32,543 nucleotides of DNA, taken from positions 1-32,543 of the forward strand of contig JBKQPR010000054.1 of assembly GCA_052144935.1 (NCBI GenBank). The letters are read 5' to 3'. This document shows positions 6,853-14,661 of the stretch, piece by piece. Source of the stretch: JOPF133 sp052144935. Lineage in GTDB: Bacteria > Acidobacteriota > Terriglobia > Bryobacterales > Bryobacteraceae. Every line of letters begins with the position of its first letter. Within the stretch, counting starts at the first letter, position 1. Below the pieces are notes generated by a model that worked only from the letters and a program-made list of their open reading frames with translations, did not search any database and was not told where the DNA came from. A program made the position numbers and the translations under genes.

Positions 6853-7611
6853 TCAGATACCGGCGTACCAGGCGTAACCACCTTCTGGCGCCGCGGAGCC
6901 CAAGCCCTTGCCGAACTGTTTCAGATTATCGGTTACCGTCAGGCGCGTGATATATTTCACGCTCTTATAGCCAAGCTGGCGGGGAACACGCAGACGAATA
7001 GGCCCGCCGTGGCCCACGGGAAGCTCACCGCCATTCATCCCGTAGGTCACCAGAGTCTGAGGATGCAATGCATCGGCCATATCGACGCTGTCCCACCAGC
7101 CGCGTTGTATCGAGAAGTAGACCACATATCTGGCTTGCGGGAGAATCCCCACGACGTCCAAGACGTGAGATAGAGGCACGCCGGTCCATTCAGCAATAAA
7201 AGACCAGCCCTCTTCACAGGCCAGATGAGTGATCTGGCTGCGGGAGGGATAGCTCTTGAGTTCGGCAAGCGAAAACGATGCTGGGCGGGCGACCATGCCG
7301 TCGACGCCGAGCCGCCAGTCGGCGAAAGCTCCTTCCTGAAGGCGCCTGAAGGCTTCGAGCTTGGGGGGCCTGCCGTTTGCGAACGGAGTTTTCGAAATCT
7401 CGCTGCGTGGGAACTCACGGGCCGACGAGTAGCGCGTCAGTATCCGCTGCGAAGCATAGGTCAGCGTTTCGCCCGCGCCGTAGATGCCGCCATGATCGGG
7501 CGGGATCAGTCCATACCTTTGCGCCATGCGCGCGGCCACGCCCAGGCCCGATACGCCCGCCGTGGCCGCGAGTCCGGTTGTGATCAGTTTGCGGCGTGAG
7601 AGATTGCTCAT
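6853..7611 (-). CDS. Tat-exported molybdopterin-dependent oxidoreductase (sulfite oxidase/MsrP-like fold)
   Basis: A 252-residue protein whose N-terminus 'MSNLSRRKLITTGLAATAG' is a twin-arginine signal (R6-R7) with a hydrophobic stretch. The core has 'ELKSYPSRSQITHLACEEGW', where C132 is the expected Mo-ligating cysteine of the SUOX fold, then 'WTGVPLSHVLDVVG', 'YVVYFSIQRGWWDSVDM' and 'GHGGPIRLRVPRQLGYKSVK', which bind the pterin. It is expected to act in the periplasm on an unknown substrate. The frame opens earlier, but ATG 7611 is chosen because it starts the Tat signal and overlaps the stop of the preceding cytochrome b gene by four bases (ATGA). The pair resembles MsrPQ-type arrangements, though the partner here is a soluble-dehydrogenase-type cytochrome b, so the reductase-of-methionine-sulfoxide role is not assured. 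Confidence 0.87.
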   Translation of the reverse strand: MSNLSRRKLITTGLAATAGVSGLGVAARMAQRYGLIPPDHGGIYGAGETLTYASQRILTRYSSAREFPRSEISKTPFANGRPPKLEAFRRLQEGAFADWRLGVDGMVARPASFSLAELKSYPSRSQITHLACEEGWSFIAEWTGVPLSHVLDVVGILPQARYVVYFSIQRGWWDSVDMADALHPQTLVTYGMNGGELPVGHGGPIRLRVPRQLGYKSVKYITRLTVTDNLKQFGKGLGSAAPEGGYAWYAGI

Positions 7612-8369
7612 GCGCGCTCCATAGGTGTATCGGCGCGCCCCGTGATCATCGCTCGCATGCGGTTCTTGAATCCGGCTAGACAAATCATCACGACGTGAAC
7701 CAAGAGGAACAGTAAAAGGAACACGGAGACGAAAAAATGAATCGTCCGTGCGGATTGCTGGCCGCCGAACACCGTGACGGCGGCGGGAACCGCGGAAACA
7801 AAGGCAGGGGACATCGCCAGGCCCGTCCAGATTACTAAGGGGAACAGAACGAAGATCACGAACAGGTAGGTGAGCCGCTGAAGCAGGTTATACGACCGGG
7901 CTTCTGCCTCACTCGGCCGCTTGAAGCGCAAATGGTTAGCGATTGCGATCAAGAACGCCTTCCACGAAAGATCGGCCTCACCCGGGAGCAGGTTTTTCCG
8001 GAAATGCCCTGTAACCAAGCCGAAAATCGTATACAGTAAGCCGGTTAATACAGCAATCCAGGCAGCTTGAAAGTGGAGATACCGGCTCCAGCCGTTCTGG
8101 TCCGGCAGCACGTACCCGTAGCCGGTCGGCACGGATGGCCTCGAGGCAGGGATCGGCAGTTTGAACAGGGTTGGAGTCAATACATTGCCGGCTTCGCCCC
8201 AATAGAAGCGAGGGTGAGAGATGACGATTTCAACTCCGCTGACGAGCAGGGCAAGAAAGCACAGGGTGGTGATCCAGTGAGTGACGCGGACGAGGGCGGA
8301 GTGCCGCGAAGTATCCGTCGTGGCTGGGACGGCCGAGGCAGAACTTGGGACGCAAGCGGAATTGCCCAC
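7608..8369 (-). CDS. Membrane cytochrome b (cytochrome b561/hydrogenase-type) partner of the Mo enzyme
   Basis: A 253-residue membrane protein with about four to five helices: 'VTHWITTLCFLALLVSGVEI', 'YLHFQAAWIAVLTGLLYTIF', 'LTYLFVIFVLFPLVIWTGLA' and 'TIHFFVSVFLLLFLLVHVVM'. Histidines placed in helices ('RVTHWITT', 'RYLHFQAAW', 'RTIHFFVS', 'LLVHVVM') are the likely b-haem ligands of the prokaryotic cytochrome b561 group. It should carry electrons between the quinone pool and the exported molybdenum enzyme encoded next, to which it is linked by an ATGA overlap. The start GTG at 8369 is the first in frame; the first 25 residues are variable, so an internal start is possible. Confidence 0.85.
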   Translation of the reverse strand: MGNSACVPSSASAVPATTDTSRHSALVRVTHWITTLCFLALLVSGVEIVISHPRFYWGEAGNVLTPTLFKLPIPASRPSVPTGYGYVLPDQNGWSRYLHFQAAWIAVLTGLLYTIFGLVTGHFRKNLLPGEADLSWKAFLIAIANHLRFKRPSEAEARSYNLLQRLTYLFVIFVLFPLVIWTGLAMSPAFVSAVPAAVTVFGGQQSARTIHFFVSVFLLLFLLVHVVMICLAGFKNRMRAMITGRADTPMERA

Positions 8370-8639
8370 ACGGGAATGATATCAGGTGCGCGCACGTGGC
8401 GCGCGCTGGCGGGAGGGGGGATGATCGTTGCGGGTGCTTGCCTTCCTCGGCTGCTTGGCGGGCGAATCGCGAAGTTGAGGCGGATAGGGAATGGGAAGTC
8501 CCGTTATGGGAAGTTTCGCGGCCGGGTAGTTTTGGCGCTTCTGCCACGGACTGCCAGGCTTTCCGGCGCCGCACGGGGAAGGTCCTTCCACGTGGATTCC
8601 AGTCCCTTGGCGATGCAGCGCTTCTCGTGCACCCGGCCC

Positions 8640-9926
8640 TCAGCACACCAGATCTTCGCGGCCGATCTTGAAATTCTCCAGGTTGCCCAGGACGGTCAGG
8701 GCGATCTGTTTGGAATCGAAGAAGGTGCGGGCGATGCGCTGCACATCCGCGGCGGTCACCTTCTCGATCGAGTCCAGCAACTCGTCGAGAGTGAAGAAAT
8801 GCCCAAAGTACATCTCCTGCCGCGCCAGGTTCGACATGCGGCTGCCGGTGGATTCCAGGCTCAGCATCAGCGACCCCTTCAGATGGTCCTTGGCGCGCCG
8901 CAATTCCTCGTCGGACACCGCCTGCGTTTTGAGCTGCCGGAATTCGTTGGTGATGGACTCCACTACCTTGCGCGCCGATTCCTGCGAGGTGCCCGCGTAG
9001 ATCGAAAGGCAGCCCGTATCGCGATATGGGGTCAACTCGGAAAACACGGCGTATGCCAGCCCCTGCCGCTCGCGAATGTTCTGGAATAGCCGCGAACTCA
9101 TGCCGCCGCCCAGCAGCGTGTTCATCACGTAGCAGGCAAAGCGCTCCTCGTGGGGCAGCGGGTAGGAAGGCACGCCCAGGCAAAGGTGCACCTGCTCCAG
9201 GGCCTTCTTGTTGCGCAGGGCGATGCGCGCGTGGGTGCTGGGCACGTGGTCGGGCGGGGCGGCGGCGCCGGGCGGCAGGGCTTCGAAATGCTCGCGGACC
9301 AGCGCGACGAGACCGTCGTGGGTCAGGTTGCCGGCCGCCGTCACGAGCAGGTTGGCGGGGGCGTACACCTGGCTGTAGAAGTTCTGCACCATCTGGCGGT
9401 CGAACCGTTTGACGGTTTGGGGAGTGCCCAGAATCGGCTTGCCCAGCGGATGGTCTTTCCAGAAATTGGAGGAGAAGATCTCGTGCACCAGGTAGTCCGG
9501 GCTGTCCTCCTCCATCTTGATCTCTTCCAGGATGACGCCCTTTTCCTTCTCGATATCCTCCTCGCGGAAGAGCGGATGCAGCACCAGGTCCGCCAGAACG
9601 TCGAAGGCCAGCGACAGGTGCTGGTCGAGCACCTTGGTGTTAAAGCAGACCAGTTCCTTGGCGGTGAAGGCGTCCAGGTTGCCGCCAATGGAGTCCACCG
9701 ACCGGGCGATATCCTCGGCCGAGCGCCGCGGGGTTCCCTTGAACAGCATGTGCTCGATGAAGTGCGAGATGCCGTTCTGCTCCGGCCCTTCGCGCCGCGA
9801 ACCGCTGCCGATCCACATACCGACGGACACCGAGCGCACGTGCGGCATGGCCTCCGTGATGACGCGGACGCCATTGGAGAGCGAAGTCATTTCGATGTCC
9901 CGAGCGGGAGCGATGGTCGAGGTCAT
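8640..9926 (-). CDS. M16 family zinc peptidase
   Basis: A 428-residue insulinase-fold protein resembling mitochondrial processing peptidase beta subunit and bacterial PqqL/YmxG types. The inverted zinc motif HxxEH is at H55-x-x-E58-H59 ('GISHFIEHMLFKGT'), and the distal glutamate lies in 'GVILEEIKMEED' (about E135). Other family blocks are 'GGNLDAFTAKELVCFNTKVL', 'NLLVTAAGNL', 'NTLLGGGMSSRLFQNIRE' (the active-site Arg/Tyr region follows: 'RQGLAYAVFSE') and a closing 'TVLGNLENF'. It is a complete single-chain enzyme with the catalytic half intact. The gene stands alone on the minus strand, with about 270 bases of gene-free DNA downstream before the cytochrome b gene. No signal peptide is evident, suggesting a cytoplasmic location. 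Confidence 0.93.
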   Translation of the reverse strand: MTSTIAPARDIEMTSLSNGVRVITEAMPHVRSVSVGMWIGSGSRREGPEQNGISHFIEHMLFKGTPRRSAEDIARSVDSIGGNLDAFTAKELVCFNTKVLDQHLSLAFDVLADLVLHPLFREEDIEKEKGVILEEIKMEEDSPDYLVHEIFSSNFWKDHPLGKPILGTPQTVKRFDRQMVQNFYSQVYAPANLLVTAAGNLTHDGLVALVREHFEALPPGAAAPPDHVPSTHARIALRNKKALEQVHLCLGVPSYPLPHEERFACYVMNTLLGGGMSSRLFQNIRERQGLAYAVFSELTPYRDTGCLSIYAGTSQESARKVVESITNEFRQLKTQAVSDEELRRAKDHLKGSLMLSLESTGSRMSNLARQEMYFGHFFTLDELLDSIEKVTAADVQRIARTFFDSKQIALTVLGNLENFKIGREDLVC

Positions 9927-10240
9927 AGGGGATGAAGGGAGGGCCTATATCCTTTGTAACACATCGGGTGAGGCGGGACTGGGCGGGGTGGACCGGCGGC
10001 GGGATGGCGCGGAGACCGGAACCGCTGCGGGACGAGGGACCGGTCGAGGAGCCGGAACCGGAGCCGGCGGGAGGGCGCGGAGACCGGAACCGCCGCGGGG
10101 CGAGGGACCGGTCCAGGAGCCGGAGCCGCAACCGGGACAACGCGCGGGCCGGAGGGCGGCGGACTGGGGAGCGCGGGCGCGGCGGGATTCGCGCGGTCCG
10201 GCTATGCCGCGGGTGGGTGCGCGTGGGGGGCGCGGGTGGG
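9927..10240. other. Gene-free GC-rich stretch
   Basis: About 310 bases between the M16 peptidase start and the VOC gene stop. It is extremely GC-rich, purine-biased on the plus strand, and contains a tandem repeat (listed separately). Open frames exist here only because stop codons are rare in such sequence; they encode low-complexity Arg/Ser/Gly/Glu runs and I do not call them. Confidence 0.7.
10007..10142. repeat. Two-copy 68-bp tandem repeat
   Basis: The unit starting 'GCGCGGAGACCGGAACCGC' at 10007 recurs at 10075 with a period of 68 bases. It continues 'GAGGGACCGGTC' and 'AGGAGCCGGA' in both copies with scattered substitutions. Similarity fades near 10142. Within each unit the motif CCGGA/ACCGG recurs, so it may be the remains of a shorter microsatellite. 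No coding role is apparent. Confidence 0.8.
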
Positions 10241-10648
10241 TCAACTCCGTTCCGTGAGGCTGAACCAGTTGCCGGTGGGGTCCTTGAAGACGGCCTCGGT
10301 GCCGTAGAACTTCTGTTGGGGAGGCGACACGAACTCCACGCCGCGGGCGGTAAGCTCCCGGTAGGTTTTTTGGACGTCGGCGGTCTCGAAAACGCCGGCG
10401 GCGGTGACACCCTTGCGGATCAGGCCGCGAAGGGTGGTGGCGCTATCCGCGTCCATGTGGCCGTGGGGGGCCAGCTTCATCAGGATAATCTGTAAATCCG
10501 GCTGGGCTTTGGGGCTGACCGTGAGCCAGCGGAAGTCGCCCGCGGTCTGGTCCATGCGAACTTCAAACCCGAGCTTGTTGACGTAGAAATCCTGAGCCTC
10601 GTCCTGGTCGGCGACGAACAGGGTAGTTGCGGTGAGACGTTGAATCAT
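10241..10648 (-). CDS. VOC family (glyoxalase/bleomycin-resistance superfamily) protein
   Basis: A 135-residue protein with one full pair of beta-alpha-beta-beta-beta modules: 'ATTLFVADQDEAQDFYVNKL' at the start and 'GVFETADVQKTYRELTARGV' in the second half, ending 'AVFKDPTGNWFSLTE', the usual VOC closing block with an E metal-ligand candidate. Enzymatic activity cannot be told from the fold; many such proteins are uncharacterised lyases, dioxygenases or antibiotic binders. An AGGAGG precedes the ATG at 10648 closely. It is downstream of an AraC-type regulator on the same strand, a pairing seen often, so the two probably formed one operon. Confidence 0.9.
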   Translation of the reverse strand: MIQRLTATTLFVADQDEAQDFYVNKLGFEVRMDQTAGDFRWLTVSPKAQPDLQIILMKLAPHGHMDADSATTLRGLIRKGVTAAGVFETADVQKTYRELTARGVEFVSPPQQKFYGTEAVFKDPTGNWFSLTERS

Positions 10649-10696
10649 CGGTCCTCCTGGGTGGAATATAGCCTGCGCCGGGCGGCGCGCGCTTCT

Positions 10697-11126
10697 TCAA
10701 TCTTGCGATTCGGCCAGCCAGAAATTTACAAAACAAGCGGGCAGGCGATAGATGCGCCAGCCGTGGCGCGGGGCCACCCAGCGGCGGGCTGCCCGGGGAT
10801 ACTCGGAGGGCGACTGTCCCACCCGCTCGGCGAAACGCGTGCTGAACGTGCCCAGGCTGGCATAGCCGATCTCCAGGCAGATTTCGGCGACCGGCATTTC
10901 GCCGGCTTCGAGAAGCCGCCGGGCACGCCATTCTCAGGCGGGTGACGAACTGGAGCGGCGATTCGCCGAAGGTGCGGGCGAACAGGCGCTGGAAGTCGAA
11001 CGGCGACAGGCAGGCCTGGCGCGCGGCCTCCTCCAGCTTGATGGGATTGGCATGCCCGGCGGCCAGGAAGTCGCGCGCGCGGACGAGGCGCCGGAAAGTG
11101 GTGTCGTCGACGATGCGCCCGCTCAT
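10697..11126 (-). pseudogene. AraC-family regulator with a one-base frameshift
   Basis: Two adjacent frames together encode one AraC-type DNA-binding domain of about 142 residues. The upstream frame gives 'ARDFLAAGHANPIKLEEAAR', 'LSPFDFQRLFARTFGESP' (first helix-turn-helix) and 'FVTRLRMA', then turns to nonsense. The second frame restores 'RRLLEAGEMPVAEICLEIGY', 'SLGTFSTRFAERVGQSPSEY' (second helix-turn-helix). The join is at a GGG run at 10921-10923 on the plus strand; removing one G gives an uninterrupted reading. The two-helix-turn-helix unit is otherwise complete, so the lesion is either very recent or a sequence error. ATG 11126 is the natural start. It lies upstream of the VOC gene, which it probably controlled. 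Confidence 0.82.
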
Positions 11127-11252
11127 TCTCCCGCAGTGTAGCGGGTTCCCGCGGGCCGGGCATCCCTTGGCAAATGGGAACTGCCCCAGTAGCCTGAAGC
11201 CCAGTACCGGTACGAAGGATTTTCGCCGCAAAATGTACTAGACTGAAAGTAC

Positions 11253-11621
11253 ATGGAGAGCCCGGTCCTCTTCCAGCCCAGTCCGCACCTTGCCGATTTC
11301 GTGAACAGCCGGATTGTCCAGTCGGAGATCGAGGGCGGCGTGCACCTTCGCGATGTGCTGCCAGGCACCGTGCTGGAAGTGCAAACGCAAAACCGCGCCT
11401 ACACGCTGCGCTACGAAGGGATGGGAAAGGCGCTCATCTCCGGGCACCCGGTGTTCTGCCCGGAACCGGTGCTTGTGACCATCCAAGGGTCCACGTGGGG
11501 CGGCTCGATGATCAAGCAGGGATTTATCGGGCGCGGCATGTGCCTGGAATTCAACCATCCGGCCTTCGAGCCGATTACGACATCGGTGATTGTGCAGGTT
11601 CGCGCGGAAGAACCGGCTTAG
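11253..11621 (+). CDS. Uncharacterised conserved-looking protein
   Basis: A 122-residue soluble protein that I cannot place in a named family. It has a regular beta-rich pattern: 'LADFVNSRIVQSEIEGGVHL', 'GTVLEVQTQNRAYTLRYEG', 'GHPVFCPEPVLVTIQGSTWG' and 'FIGRGMCLEFNHPAF'. The paired CPEP and GSTWGGSMIK segments look like constrained motifs. I believe similar proteins occur in acidobacteria, but that is recollection. The ATG at 11253 follows a GAAAG at a reasonable distance. There are no membrane segments or signal peptide. It diverges from the AraC/VOC unit, leaving about 125 bases for both promoters. Confidence 0.72.
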   Translation: MESPVLFQPSPHLADFVNSRIVQSEIEGGVHLRDVLPGTVLEVQTQNRAYTLRYEGMGKALISGHPVFCPEPVLVTIQGSTWGGSMIKQGFIGRGMCLEFNHPAFEPITTSVIVQVRAEEPA

Positions 11622-11958
11622 GGCGACGGCTGGTTCGAAGCAACTCCTCGTGGCGTCTTTCGCCAATGTTGGTGGCCGGCGGCCGGTGGACACTCCCTTA
11701 CGGGCTCGCACCTCGACGCGCAGACGCGCGGTCAGTCTCCCTAACGCGGGCCGAGCCAGTTCAGCGCTGGTGTCTGCCGGCGGGCGCCGGCTTCTCCCGT
11801 CGTGCCCGGCGCCACTGCCGGCCGCGAGGCCGAACCAGTCTTGCCGTCTCAGCCCGGCGTCCGGACCGCTACGCGGTGGGCGGCGGCGATGAGACAGGTA
11901 ATCTCTCAAAGCGAGAAGGCGGCGGGTGGGCGACCTGCTAATGAGGGACTACGGGCGT
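11622..11958. other. Gene-free stretch
   Basis: About 340 bases between two convergent genes. Open frames here lack coding character and overlap one another. I see no repeat, terminator hairpin or protein remnant that I can defend. Confidence 0.6.
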
Positions 11959-12726
11959 TCAGTTTATGGGGTTGTTTGCGTGCTCGGCAGTTGGGGCGAT
12001 CGCTTTGTGTTTCACGTGCATTGACCGCGACACCGCCCAGGCGTAGCTCGCCACGCCGATCGTCATTCCCAGCGCGAAGGCGCTCCAGTTGAACGGATGC
12101 GGCATCCCGCCCGCCATCAGATTGGGGTAGTCCATCGCGAACGAAATCACGATCACGACTGCTCCGGCGACGATCCCGGTCCAAGGCCCGGCACTCATAC
12201 GCACGGGCTTGAAGCGCGCCTCACTCCGAAAATGCCATATTCCCACCGCAATCATCGCCGCCGAAACCAGCACGGGAGCCAGCACCGGCCCGACCCACGG
12301 CACGGGAATGAGGAACAGGATGTCCCACGTGAACAGCGAAGCGGGCCAACCCAACAAAACCTTCAGGAAGATGTAGAAGCTGATGTCCCACGTTCCGAAC
12401 GCGATCACGAAAGCCGCCGCCCACTGCCCGGCATTTTCCGCGACCGCCAGGGCGACGGCCGCGAGCATGACGATGGTGGCCGCTTCACGACCGATCTCGA
12501 CAGCCAGCGTTTGCCGCTGTTCACTGCCCGCCGACCGCAATTGTTTGAGCGTGAGCAGCGGGAATAACTCACCCGGTGCGCGGCCTGGGTGAAACCGTTG
12601 CCGCGCAGGCTCGTGCAGCAGGCGCAAGTAGCTGACGACCGCCGCTTCCAGGTAGCCGAACGCCGTGCCGAATAGCAACAGCGCGAGCACCGTGCGTCTC
12701 CAGGGGATTTCGCGGACTGATTTCAT
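11959..12726 (-). CDS. Multi-pass membrane protein of unknown function
   Basis: A 255-residue integral membrane protein with about six to seven helices, among them 'TVLALLLFGTAFGYLEAAVV', 'AATIVMLAAVALAVAENAGQ', 'LFTWDILFLIPVPWVGPVLA', 'APVLVSAAMIAVGIW', 'IVAGAVVIVISFAMDYPNL' and 'NWSAFALGMTIGVASYAWAV'. Motifs that look conserved are 'FGYLEAAVVSYLR', 'FGTWDISFYIFLKVLLGWP' and 'WDILFLIPVPWVGPV', which suggest a specific family rather than generic hydrophobic sequence, but I do not recognise a function. ATG 12726 gives a basic N-terminus ('MKSVREIPWRR'); the frame extends eight codons further to a TTG. No operon partner is visible. Confidence 0.75.
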   Translation of the reverse strand: MKSVREIPWRRTVLALLLFGTAFGYLEAAVVSYLRLLHEPARQRFHPGRAPGELFPLLTLKQLRSAGSEQRQTLAVEIGREAATIVMLAAVALAVAENAGQWAAAFVIAFGTWDISFYIFLKVLLGWPASLFTWDILFLIPVPWVGPVLAPVLVSAAMIAVGIWHFRSEARFKPVRMSAGPWTGIVAGAVVIVISFAMDYPNLMAGGMPHPFNWSAFALGMTIGVASYAWAVSRSMHVKHKAIAPTAEHANNPIN

Positions 12727-12875
12727 CAACCGTGAGAGTACGCCAGCCAAACGCTCGCACGCAACTCCAGGAGATCAACCGCCAAACGATGCCATGCAAA
12801 CCGGCCCGGTGTTGCCGTGCGTCGCCGGGCTTGCTTGCCCCCGCGCCCCGCCTTCACCTCGAAACAGGTGCTGCG

Positions 12876-12980
12876 CCCGATCCCGATCCGGGCAGCTTGT
12901 TCATGGTGCGAGATCATCGCCGAATCCGAGGCCGCCTCCAGCCGCGCGCCCACCTCAGGCGCCACCGCTGCCTGTGCGGA
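12876..12980 (-). repeat. Dispersed intergenic repeat, copy A
   Basis: One of three related intergenic segments in the window. The core on the plus strand is GAGATCATCGCCGAATC (12910-12926), followed by 'GCCTCCAGCCGCGCGCCC' and 'GCCACCGCTG...TGTGCGGA'; copy B at 18582-18646 aligns over this half. Its upstream half ('CCGGGCAGCTTGTTCATGG') aligns with copy C at about 20041-20064. On the minus strand the core reads 'SDSAMISHHEQ'. It lies upstream of the penicillin-acylase remnant and the kinase pair. Confidence 0.72.
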
Positions 12981-13020
12981 AACGGCTGGCAACCTGACCA
13001 GCCAGACTGCCGTTTGGTAG

Positions 13021-13215
13021 TGGAATAGTTGCCGCCAATCGGTCCGACCCGCGATCGGCGACAGGGGCAATCCATTGGTCCCGTGGTTTCAATCGGGTGG
13101 CTACAAACTGGCCCAGGCGGTGGTCGAGAAGCTGCTGCGCGAGCTGCCCGCCGGGTGGTTCGACGACTATGACGATCGGTTCTCTGCGGCAGTCGCATCA
13201 CAGGCGAGGGTATAG
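13021..13215 (+). pseudogene. Remnant of a penicillin-acylase-like gene
   Basis: An open stretch without a plausible start encodes 'VVEKLLRELPAGWFDDYDD', strongly reminiscent of the 'LLEERPAGWF.DYD.LL' segment in the beta chain of S45 penicillin acylase family proteins. It is preceded by 'NPLVPWFQSGGYKLAQA' and ends at TAG 13213-13215 after 'FSAAVASQARV'. The frame is closed by a TAG at 13018-13020 upstream, and the catalytic N-terminal Ser and the rest of the roughly 700-residue protein are absent. It is a short relic just before the kinase genes. The family call rests on a single block. Confidence 0.5.
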
Positions 13216-13347
13216 CGAATACGCCCCAATACTGACCTTGGTTGGCGAAAGTTTACTAACGTTTTTCGAATTGATCGCCTCTCGGGGGTACGTTCTAGAA
13301 TCGGAACGGCAGGCGCCTTAGGATTCTGCCGGCCAGGAGACCGATTG

Positions 13348-14619
13348 ATGGAATTCCAAGTGGGCGACACGTACTCCGGATACCACTTTCTCGATGTTCT
13401 GAAGCGATCGAAGAACGGCATCGAATTCCGGGTCGAGAATACGATGGTTGGACGAGTGGAGGCGCTGCGATCTCTTCCGGAAGGTGCGCAAAACGATCCG
13501 GAACAGTCCGAGCGCTTCTTGCGTGAAATGCGCGTGCATGCCGGTCTGCTCCACCCCAACATCGTCACCCTGTTCAGTGCGATCGAGCTCGAGAATCACT
13601 TGATCATCACCACGGAACTCGTGGAAGGACCCACGGTAGCCGACCAGTTGCTTCTTGGACCGCTTTCTTGGGTGAAGGCCGTCGCCTTGACCCGGCAGGT
13701 TCTCTCCGCGCTGGCCTACGCGCACCAGCAGAGAATCGTTCACCGCGACATTAGTCCGGAAAACATCATTGTTGGTTCGGGCGGGGTTGTCAAGCTGACC
13801 AATTTTGCCTTGGCGAAGGGCACCAGCAGTCCCAAACTTACGCAGGTCGGCCTGGCAATGGGCAACCTGAAGTACATTTCTCCGGAACAGATCAAAGGAA
13901 TGGGCGCCGTGGACGCTCGCAGCGATCTCTATTCGCTCGGCATGCTCCTATATGAAATGCTCTGCGGGCGGCCGGCCTTTGACCTGGAAAGCCAATTCGA
14001 GCTGATGGCTGCCCAAGTCAACCGGCCGCCCATGCCACCCAACGTGGTGAACCCGGCCGTTCCCCGGCAGCTTGCAGCGGTCGTTTTGAAGGCCCTCGCG
14101 AAAGATCCCGCCCAACGCTATCAGACGGCCGCAGAGTTCGATGAAGCGCTGGCCGCGGTAAGCGAGGCGCTGAGACCCGCTCAGGCGGAACCGCCACCGC
14201 AAGCCGCGGCCGCACCCGCCATTGACGCAGACCGGTCCGCGGTCCACGATCGGGAGGGGCGTCCATCACCGTCCGGATTCGGGCAGGAAGAGGCGGCGGC
14301 TCCGCCGATGCGGGCCACTGGCGTTACAGAGACACAACCCTCCATGGAGTTGGCCGGGCAACCTGTCAACACGGCTGCGGTTGGGAATTCGGACAACGTG
14401 TCAGACCCGGCCGCTGTCGAGGTTGCTATGCCATCGGACACTACACCATGCGTCCCGCCGGAGACCGTTGCCCGGATCGTCCCGGCAGTGGTCCCGGTAC
14501 CGGCCTTCCTCGCCGCTCTCGCCGACCCTTCCCTGTCGAGGCAGCAGCTCATCATTGGCAGTGCCGCCGGTGCGTGTCTGGGCGTGTTGCTGGTGGCCTT
14601 CTGGCTTGTCTTCAAATGA
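13348..14619 (+). CDS. Predicted membrane-anchored Hanks-type pseudokinase
   Basis: A 423-residue protein with a Ser/Thr kinase fold (about 12-275), a Pro/Ala/Glu-rich linker and a C-terminal membrane helix ('LIIGSAAGACLGVLLVAFWL'). Key catalytic positions are changed: the Gly-rich loop reads 'VLKRSKNGIEF', the VAIK lysine is R41 ('VEALRSL'), the HRDxK lysine is S136 ('HRDISPEN') and DFG is N152-F-A154 ('LTNFALAKG'). The alpha-C Glu (E60, 'FLREMRV') and scaffold motifs ('ISPEQIKG', 'DARSDLYSLGMLLYEMLCGR', 'AKDPAQRYQTAAEF') remain. Loss of the ATP-binding lysine and the metal-binding Asp predicts no normal kinase activity; a regulatory or scaffold role is inference. ATG 13348 follows AGGAGA; an in-frame TTG lies one codon upstream. 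The reading frame is intact, which argues against simple decay. Confidence 0.88.
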   Translation: MEFQVGDTYSGYHFLDVLKRSKNGIEFRVENTMVGRVEALRSLPEGAQNDPEQSERFLREMRVHAGLLHPNIVTLFSAIELENHLIITTELVEGPTVADQLLLGPLSWVKAVALTRQVLSALAYAHQQRIVHRDISPENIIVGSGGVVKLTNFALAKGTSSPKLTQVGLAMGNLKYISPEQIKGMGAVDARSDLYSLGMLLYEMLCGRPAFDLESQFELMAAQVNRPPMPPNVVNPAVPRQLAAVVLKALAKDPAQRYQTAAEFDEALAAVSEALRPAQAEPPPQAAAAPAIDADRSAVHDREGRPSPSGFGQEEAAAPPMRATGVTETQPSMELAGQPVNTAAVGNSDNVSDPAAVEVAMPSDTTPCVPPETVARIVPAVVPVPAFLAALADPSLSRQQLIIGSAAGACLGVLLVAFWLVFK

Positions 14620-14661
14620 CGGGGCCGCGGCGGATGCGCGTCGCGACGCCCGGAGGTGTGA

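Noticed and set aside
8370..8639. Possible small gene between the cytochrome b and M16 peptidase genes
   Set aside because: No frame with a ribosome site or protein-like composition; treated as non-coding.
9932..10495. Plus-strand frame encoding Arg-Ser repeats
   Set aside because: Arises from the 68-bp tandem repeat and antisense of the VOC gene; no ribosome site or family match.
12726..13070. Minus-strand frame with a helix-turn-helix-like 'HHEQAARIGIGRST' segment
   Set aside because: It is part of the three-copy intergenic repeat; the other copies do not keep an open frame beyond the core, so a gene is not supported.
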